Assembly (NCBI GenBank): GCA_036794395.1
Contig: DAIRGS010000226.1
Span: forward strand, 1 to 11,867
Direction of reading: 5' to 3'
Length of the DNA: 11,867 nt
Source: DASXMX01 sp036794395
GTDB taxonomy: Bacteria; Planctomycetota; Phycisphaerae; Tepidisphaerales; Tepidisphaeraceae
Translations under genes and position numbers: made by a program
The notes under the pieces: model-generated
What the model was told of the DNA's origin: nothing
The model's input: only the letters and a program-made list of their open reading frames with translations
Database searches by the model: none
Part shown: piece by piece, positions 1-5,700 of the stretch
Position numbering within the stretch: the stretch's first letter is position 1
Layout: every line of letters starts with the position of its first letter

Positions 1-26
1 GTCCCGCCCCCGCCCGCTCCCCACTG

Positions 27-68
27 CTCTGTGTTTTCTCTGTGTCCTCCGTGATCTCTGTGGTTAAT
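27..68. repeat. Degenerate intergenic repeat, CCACGGAG family (copy 1)
   Basis: Read on the minus strand this stretch is a run of CACAGAG/CACGGAG-type units beginning ATTAACCACAGAG. It is a diverged relative of the 29-bp repeat seen twice at 8975-9120. No coding frame here is convincing. A further, weaker relative may lie at about 105-130, where a CATCTGCG stretch is followed by CGGTGAATGG. I regard this as part of a dispersed intergenic repeat family. I believe similar sequences are common in planctomycete genomes, but I cannot check that here. Confidence 0.55.
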
Positions 69-145
69 CCTTCGCCGTTTGGGTGCCGCTGCGCCGCGCT
101 GCGGCCATCTGCGCAATCGGCGGTGAATGGCTTTCCGTCGTTGCC

Positions 146-228
146 TTCTCCGTGCCCTCTCTTCGAGCCTGAGCCTCAGCCCGCGACGAGCTCGGTCGAG
201 TCGAGCCGAAGGCCGCGCCTCCGTGGTG
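146..228. repeat. 29-bp repeat copy split by about 57 bp
   Basis: Positions 146-159 (TTCTCCGTGCCCTC) and 217-228 (GCCTCCGTGGTG) are the two ends of the repeat found intact at 9092-9120. Between them are 57 bp (160-216) that the intact copy lacks, and three bases (CGT) of the intact copy are missing at the junction. The inserted stretch is rich in TCGAG/CGAGC words and contains short self-complementary runs, such as CTGAG-C-CTCAG and the near-palindrome CGACGAGCTCGGTCG. It could be a small insertion into the repeat, or a longer natural variant of it. Confidence 0.5.
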
Positions 229-242
229 CATCATGATTTCGC

Positions 243-263
243 GTGTCGCATTTTCTGCGACAC
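243..263. repeat. Perfect 8-bp hairpin, GTGTCGCA / TGCGACAC
   Basis: GTGTCGCA (243-250) and TGCGACAC (256-263) form a perfect inverted repeat around a 5-nt TTTTC loop. A second TGTCGCATTTTC copy follows at 265-276, and a third GTCGCAT begins at 287. The hairpin has no following T tract, so it is a weak terminator candidate. It fits better as a protein-binding palindrome or as the end of a small repeat element. It is the leftmost member of the octamer cluster at 243-426. Confidence 0.6.
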
Positions 264-342
264 ATGTCGCATTTTCGCCCCCAAACGTCGCATCAAAACA
301 CGCCCAAGCAAAAATAAATAAATCTATAACCAGCTCTATAAA

Positions 343-372
343 TTGATCTTACGTCATATGTAGATATATAAA
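343..372 (+). promoter_or_regulatory. Possible sigma-70-like promoter in AT-rich island
   Basis: TTGATC (343-348) is followed after 16 nt by TATATA (365-370), or after 18 nt by TATAAA (367-372). It points toward the glycosyltransferase gene. Transcription would begin near 378, leaving a leader of about 140 nt. Any AT-rich stretch will yield such matches by chance, and a competing -10-like site sits much closer to the gene at 503. Confidence 0.28.
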
Positions 373-459
373 TTCGACACTTGCGACACAATGCGATACT
401 TTTTGCCTTTTTCCAAAAACGTCGCATTCCCACCCGCCCTTTCCGTCCCGTCCCGCCCG

Positions 460-491
460 CTGCCTACCGCCTACTGCCTACTGCCTACCGC
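460..491 (+). repeat. Tandem heptamer repeat CTACYGC
   Basis: Four head-to-tail heptamers occupy 464-491 in the order CTACCGC, CTACTGC, CTACTGC, CTACCGC, preceded by a partial unit CTGC at 460-463. The array sits 27 bp before the ATG of the glycosyltransferase gene and directly before a -10-like hexamer. Being seven bases long, the unit would shift a reading frame if copy number changed, which argues that the gene starts after it. Copy-number change could instead alter promoter spacing. Confidence 0.65.
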
Positions 492-502
492 ACACTCTCC
501 CG

Positions 503-508
503 TACAAT
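503..508 (+). promoter_or_regulatory. -10-like hexamer TACAAT; candidate leaderless start
   Basis: TACAAT ends 10 nt before the ATG at 519. The bases between (CCCCTTTCGC) contain no Shine-Dalgarno sequence. A normal -10 to start-site distance would place the transcript start only a few bases before the ATG. No good -35 is visible, since the heptamer repeat occupies that position. Support is the spacing and the lack of a ribosome-binding site. Confidence 0.35.
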
Positions 509-518
509 CCCCTTTCGC

Positions 519-2417
519 ATGTCCACCGGCTTCAATCCCGATCTGGTCGCCCTTCAGCGTCGCGCCGTGACGGCCTTTCACGCTGGACGTGCCCAGGAGG
601 CGGTAACGCTATTCGAAAAACTTGCCCAAGGCACGAATGACGCCGGCGCTTGCAGCAATCTCGCGATGGTGCTCGCTTCGTTAGGCAGGTTTGACGAATC
701 CGTGCAGGCGTCGGCCAAAGCAGTCTCGGTTGCTCGAAACGTTCCCGAACTGCATGCCAACCTCGGCAACGCGTTGCAAGTGGCCGGGCGGATTGATGAG
801 GCAATTGAAGAGTACCGCCACGCCTTAATCCTCCGGCCCAACTACCCCGATGCCCAATCCAACCTCGCCCAGGCGCTGACGACCGCCGGTTCGTTCGACG
901 AAGCGATCGGATTGCTCGGCGGAATCTTGTCCGTGCAGCCCGATTCATTTGCGCCCTTGATCAACCTCGCAATTGCGCTTCAGGGAAAAGGTGATCTGGA
1001 TGGCGCGATTGCCGCTTGCCATCGGGCGCTGACAGTTCAGCCAAAGTCGGCCGAAGCCCATTCCAATCTGGCGCTCGCGCTCAAGGATGCCGGCCAGCTC
1101 GATGAAGCGATCGAGCACTTCCGCCAGTCGCTGAAGCTACAACCCAATCGACACGTGGCCGACGCCCTTCTTGTCCTTCTGCATTATCACCCCAGTATCT
1201 CGCAAGAATCACTCCTCAGGGAACATCGCGACTGGTTCGCGCAGTACATCGAAAACCAGATTCACGAACTACCGCCCGCCGAATTCGATGATTCGCCCAC
1301 TCGACGCCTGAGGATTGGCTACGTCTCGCCCGATTTCCGTGAGCACCCGGTGGGCTACAATATTTTGCCGCTCCTGGAACATCACAATCATAATCGATTC
1401 GACGTTTACTGTTACTCCGATGTCACACGGCCCGACGCGCTGACGCAGCGCATGCGCGCCTGTGCCAATCAATGGCGGAATATCCGATCGCTCAACGACG
1501 AACACGCTGCCGATCTGATTCGGGAGGATCGGATCGATATCCTTGTCGATTTGGCGTTACATACGGGCCAGAACCGCCTGGCCGTCTTCGCACGAAAACC
1601 TGCGCCGATCCAGGTGAGCTTTGCCGGATACCCAGGCACAACGGGATTGCCCGCAATCCACTATCGCCTGACCGATCCGTTTCTTGATCCACCCCAACCC
1701 ACTGGTGATCGATCTGTCGACACGCCGATTCGTCTGCCCAACTCGTTCTGGTGCTATCAACCGTTGGGAACGGAGCCCGACGTGGGCCCTCTCCCGGCAT
1801 TCAACAACGGATTCGTTACATTTGGCTGTTTGAATAATTTTTGCAAGGTAAATAGACCCGTGTTGCAGCTTTGGGCTCGTGTCCTGGTCGCAGTAAAGGG
1901 GTCGCGTCTGCTGCTTTTAAGCAAAGAAGGCTCCCACCGCGATCAAACCCGATCGGTACTTCAGGCACTTGGGGTTGATCGACAGCGGGTGGAGTTTGTC
2001 GGCCCGAAGGACCGTGACGGCTACCTCAAGGTTTTCGGGGGAATCGATATCAGTCTGGACACCTTCCCGTATAACGGGCACACGACAAGCCTCGATTCAA
2101 TGTGGATGGGGGTGCCCGTGGTGACGCTGGTCGGCGCGACCCCGGTGGGTCGGGCCGGGTGGTCGCAGCTTCAGAATCTTGGGTTGGCGGACCTTGCCGC
2201 GGACGATCCGGCGGCCTACGTGCGCATTGCGACCACGTTAGCAGTCGATCTGCCGGCCTTGGCCGACCTGCGGACAACGCTTAGAGGTCGAATGCAAACC
2301 TCTCCACTGACCGATGCGAGGTCATTTGCCCAGGGAATTGAGAGCGCGTTCGAGGGAATATGGCGCAATTCTTGCATGCTACAGGGGCAAGATCGCGCGA
2401 CCGGACTCACGTCCTAG
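519..2417 (+). CDS. TPR-repeat glycosyltransferase, GT41 (O-GlcNAc transferase/SPINDLY-like)
   Basis: A 632-residue cytoplasmic protein predicted to transfer a sugar from a nucleotide-sugar donor to protein Ser, Thr or Asn. About five regular 34-residue TPR units fill residues 44-213, with a weaker one before them, and would bind the acceptor protein. The GT41 catalytic region begins near residue 263 (RLRIGYVSPDF). Visible family landmarks are the HP motif at H276, the LHT segment at H348 followed by KPAPIQ and GYPGTTG, the CK lysine at K443 in the position of the UDP-phosphate-binding lysine, and the NGHTTSLD signature at 519-526 with H521, T522, T523 and D526. All expected landmarks are present, so it should be active. 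An upstream TTG at 381 is in frame, but that extension would translate the octamer and heptamer repeats, so I chose the ATG at 519. The donor sugar (GlcNAc, fucose or glucose) cannot be told by eye. The giant gene follows after 319 bp. Confidence 0.92.
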   Translation: MSTGFNPDLVALQRRAVTAFHAGRAQEAVTLFEKLAQGTNDAGACSNLAMVLASLGRFDESVQASAKAVSVARNVPELHANLGNALQVAGRIDEAIEEYRHALILRPNYPDAQSNLAQALTTAGSFDEAIGLLGGILSVQPDSFAPLINLAIALQGKGDLDGAIAACHRALTVQPKSAEAHSNLALALKDAGQLDEAIEHFRQSLKLQPNRHVADALLVLLHYHPSISQESLLREHRDWFAQYIENQIHELPPAEFDDSPTRRLRIGYVSPDFREHPVGYNILPLLEHHNHNRFDVYCYSDVTRPDALTQRMRACANQWRNIRSLNDEHAADLIREDRIDILVDLALHTGQNRLAVFARKPAPIQVSFAGYPGTTGLPAIHYRLTDPFLDPPQPTGDRSVDTPIRLPNSFWCYQPLGTEPDVGPLPAFNNGFVTFGCLNNFCKVNRPVLQLWARVLVAVKGSRLLLLSKEGSHRDQTRSVLQALGVDRQRVEFVGPKDRDGYLKVFGGIDISLDTFPYNGHTTSLDSMWMGVPVVTLVGATPVGRAGWSQLQNLGLADLAADDPAAYVRIATTLAVDLPALADLRTTLRGRMQTSPLTDARSFAQGIESAFEGIWRNSCMLQGQDRATGLTS

Positions 2418-2468
2418 AACTCGATTGGAAAACAACCAAGGCCTTTCAACTCTGACGGCAGTGTGCGG

Positions 2469-2500
2469 AGGGGGGTTTTTCTTTGACTTCGCACCCCCCT
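2469..2500. terminator. GC stem after the glycosyltransferase; weak terminator candidate
   Basis: AGGGGGG (2469-2475) can pair with CCCCCCT (2494-2500) across an 18-nt loop, 51 bp past the glycosyltransferase stop. No T tract follows on either strand; the only T run lies inside the loop. It may reduce read-through into the giant gene, act as an mRNA end, or be part of a structured leader together with the stem at 2521-2569. Confidence 0.3.
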
Positions 2501-2520
2501 GTAGATAACTTTCGCGACTG

Positions 2521-2569
2521 CCGGTGGCTTGGAGTGTGGTGGTGTCATGAGTAGAGGAGTAGCCGCCGG
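2521..2569 (+). promoter_or_regulatory. Potential structured leader upstream of giant gene
   Basis: CCGGTGGCT (2521-2529) can pair over nine bases, with one G-U pair, with AGCCGCCGG (2561-2569) around a 31-nt purine-rich loop. It lies within the 319-bp gap 2418-2736, in which I see no gene. I could not match it to any riboswitch family I know. The long gap before a very large exported protein gives room for post-transcriptional control, but the pairing could also be chance in GC-rich DNA. Confidence 0.25.
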
Positions 2570-2591
2570 AATTCCGCGTTCATTCCCTTTA

Positions 2592-2620
2592 TTGGAACGG
2601 GACCTGAGCGATGTTATTCT
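2592..2620 (+). promoter_or_regulatory. Possible promoter for giant gene
   Basis: TTGGAA (2592-2597) and TATTCT (2615-2620) are spaced by 17 nt. Each matches four of six sigma-70 consensus positions. A transcript starting near 2628 would have a leader of about 110 nt ending in a good ribosome-binding site. If used, the giant gene is transcribed separately from the glycosyltransferase gene. Confidence 0.25.
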
Positions 2621-2722
2621 CGCAACGGGCGATAACGAAGCGCCTGTGGTACCCGACTCTGAATTGAAGATCGCGGCCGACGCCCACCGCTGTTGTTTAC
2701 CCCGGGCGGCGTCGCAGCAGCT

Positions 2723-2727
2723 AGGAG
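2723..2727 (+). promoter_or_regulatory. Ribosome-binding site of giant gene
   Basis: AGGAG lies nine nucleotides before the ATG at 2737. It fixes the start of the long reading frame and favours it over the overlapping frame that begins upstream at 2529 or 2547. The contrast with the Shine-Dalgarno-less glycosyltransferase start is notable. Confidence 0.65.
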
Positions 2728-2736
2728 CAAGCACCT

Positions 2737-5700
2737 ATGGCTCGTCGTCGTCCAACCGCCCGCGGAAAGTCATCCCGTCGGAAGACCCTTCAAACCCGTC
2801 GCTATTTCACCGAAGCGCTTGAGTCGCGCACGTATTTCGTCGTCCTGCATGAGGGCGACGTCTTCGAATTTTTCGCTGACAACAACCAGATGGAGCGTGT
2901 GGTTGTTCAGGGGAATTCCGGAAGCACGACTCTTGAGCTGATTGGGTCGCACTCCAGCAGTCTTACCGGATTATTCCCGGGCCAGGCTCCCAACCTCACA
3001 AGCATGGACGGCGTCATCGTTGCCGGCCCCGATCGCGGGCAGGTTGGAGCCGGGCTGCCTCCGGCAGCCTTTCAAGGCAATGGCGGGACCGGCAATAATA
3101 CCAACGCCCCTGTATTCACCGACGACATTTACGCGATCTTTGTCAGCAAGTCCGATTCGTCCACGCGCATTGCCATCGCCGGCACCCCGCTGCTTAGCCA
3201 GCCCAACCGGCCGATGCAGCCCTTCACCGGGAACGTACCGCTGCTGATCGCGCCCAACACGGGCGGTGCGGCCATTACCGTGTCAACCGCCAACAGCGGC
3301 ACCGCCATTCTGGGTGCGCGCGCCTTTCCACAAACCATCACCGGAAACGGTGGCGGCACCAATGCGAATTTCCCCACGAACGAGCCCGTATTCGGCCCGT
3401 CAAGTTTTCCGGCCGGTACTTTCCCGACCCTGCCGTCAAACCAAACATCCATCTCTGCCGGCCTCACCGTCGCTCAAGGTAATAACCTGGGTGAGTTCTT
3501 GTTCGGCGGCACGATCATGGGCGACGTAAACATCCACGGTTCGGTGGGATTGTTCTACGCCGGCTGGATCGTCACTGGAAATGCGGTTGGAAACGGCGGC
3601 GCCAATAACGGCGCGGCAGTCAATTTTAGCGTTGATGGGGACGTGCAGAACCTCCTGACCAATTCATCCATCGGCACGAATACTGATAGCGCGAACTTCG
3701 GCAATCCGGTCTACACCAGCGGCTTCAACATGCACGTCGGTGGGAAAGTGGGGACGATCAGGTCCCTGGACTCGATTGTCGGGACCATCGACGTTATCCA
3801 TGACCCTAATGCGCCGGGTCTGGCCGGCACTGTTTATCAGGAAGTTAATCGACGGGCCGGATCATGGGACAACGCGATCTTCGCCGGCGATCCGATTCTG
3901 ACTAACGACACGTTCCTGGGCGCTCAATTCCTCACCGGCATCGATAATGGCGGTGACGTTGCCGTCAGCGGCCAGATCGAAGGTCTGAGCCTGACCGACA
4001 ATAACAGTGTCGACTACTACGCCGTTCCCCTGCTTGCCGGGCAAACCGTTACCACTCGCCTGCAAAACAATTTCATCGGCGGGCTGAATCTGGGTGTGTT
4101 TGACTCTGAACAGCGTCTGATTGCGACCGACTACAGTGCGATCGATTCAACGACCTTTGCCGGGGCGAATTTCCAGTTTACCGCCAAATTGCCGGGCGTT
4201 TATTACTTCGCAGTCACCGGCTCCATCAACAATACTTTTGCCGCGGGCTTCACCCCTCTCCTGGGAACCCTGCCCTATACCCTGCTGATTTCAGGCGTGG
4301 GCGATTTGGGCATCGGCGGCATCGTCGCAGCTAACAATATTCTGGATACCGGGCTCGCCACGACGTCCTCGACTGGAAACAACGCGGGTATCCACCTCGC
4401 TCATGGCGACCTTGGCGCGGTCTACGCCGGCGGAAATATCGTTTCTAACGATGGCGGACTGCTCGGTACTGTCTTCGGCGTGGGCTTTGGCCTGACCAAT
4501 GCATTTTCGGTCGTTGTCGATAGTGGAAATCTTCGTGACGTAGAAGGCGGCTCCATCGGCAACGGCGTTACCCCTGCCGCTACCAGCACCACCGGCGGTT
4601 TCAGCCAGTCGACGGGCGTTGGCTTCAGTTCGCCGCCTTCCGGGCTGGTACCCAATGGGTCCGTCGGAATGCTTCGCGCCACCAGCACCTCCAATGCGTC
4701 GGGACAAGGCGGCACCGGCGTGCTTCTTTGGAACATCTTTGGTCTCACGTCGACCACCGGGGCGGGTCAGCTCGTCAATCCCTTCGGTAGCCAAATTGCC
4801 ATCGCCGGCGATTATCAAATGGTCGACGCCGCGAATTTCTTCGAGGGCGAACTCGTCGCAAACGGCAATATTGGAACTATCCGTGCCAACAATATGGGCA
4901 GCAACACGCCCAGTTATTTTCAAGTGAATGCTGCTAACGACAAAACCAAGCATGGCACAATCGACCTGATTGACGTTACAACAAACCTTGGCCTTTTGGG
5001 AGCTGGCGGTCCAGCAATCATCACCGGTCCGGGCGGCAACTGCCGTTATATACACGTTCCTTCCACTGGGACGGTCTTCCGCGACTTCCAGTTCGGCGGC
5101 AGTCAGCCCGAGGGAACGATCTACCAGCCCGGCGAAACCGCCGTGATCACCGACGACTCCGGGGCCGTTGTAAGTCTAACCCCGCAAAGTGCGCTCGACA
5201 GCCTGACTGTGATCACCTACCCAGTCCGCGGCAGTGGTGGCGCGGCCATCGTTCAAGTGCAAGTATCCGGTACTACCGGCGCTGGCACGGGTGAGGGCGT
5301 TAACGTCACGACCAGCGGCGATGCCACGGGAACAGCCGAGATCGGAAGCATTCTGGTCAATGGAACCGGAACCGCTGTTGGCGCGGGCGCTGCGGCCCCA
5401 GCCGCCGGGGGAACCACCGGCACAACCGCGCCCGGGTCGCCGGGAGGCGCACCGGTTACCGGCCCCGCGACCGCCACCACAAAATTCACGCTTCCGACCC
5501 TACCTGGCGCGCCAGCACTCGCCACACCCGCCACAAACGCCTTGGACATTAATTTGTCAGGTAGCGCCACGTTGGATGTCTACGAAATCACAGGTCCAGT
5601 TACCGGAACCGGCCTCACCGCCGGGGTGGGCCGGGTCACTTCCATTTCAAACTCAACGCCGAAAAGCGAGATAGTTAACGTCCATCTCAATTCGCTTGGC

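Larger units (their letters stand above)
243..426. promoter_or_regulatory. GTGTCGCA octamer cluster around an AT-rich island
   Basis: Copies of GTGTCGCA, allowing up to two mismatches, lie on the plus strand at 243-250, 264-271, 285-292 and 419-426. They lie on the minus strand (read TGCGACAC) at 256-263, 373-380, 382-389 and 392-399. Between the left and right groups, about 294-374, is a stretch of mostly A and T in otherwise GC-rich DNA. Such an arrangement could be an operator array over a promoter, an iteron-like site or a small mobile-element footprint. I recognise no known family, including DnaA boxes or parS. Confidence 0.45.

Noticed and set aside
27..293. CRISPR array
   Set aside because: The repeated words are short, diverged and irregularly oriented, with no constant-length spacers and no cas genes.
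243..426. Chromosomal origin with DnaA boxes
   Set aside because: The repeated octamer is not the DnaA box TTATCCACA and none is visible; no dnaA, dnaN or gyrB is nearby. An unrecognised iteron function stays open.
381..518. N-terminal extension of the glycosyltransferase from TTG at 381
   Set aside because: The 46 extra residues are Arg/Pro-rich translations of the octamer sites and the heptamer tandem repeat, with no ribosome-binding site; the TPR protein begins naturally at the ATG at 519.
2418..2736. Known riboswitch in the leader of the giant gene
   Set aside because: I could not match the conserved cores of the cyclic-di-GMP, cobalamin, TPP, SAM or glycine classes; only generic stems are visible.
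2529..2822. Plus-strand frame of 97 codons, with an inner ATG at 2547, overlapping the start of the giant gene
   Set aside because: It overlaps the well-supported giant gene by 86 bp, has no good ribosome-binding site at a normal distance, and resembles no family I know. A short leader peptide cannot be fully excluded.
4291..5055. Minus-strand frame of 254 codons inside the giant gene
   Set aside because: It is antisense to a continuous 1596-codon gene with clear domain content, and its translation has no recognisable domain; it is expected from the codon pattern of a Gly/Asn/Thr-rich GC-rich gene.
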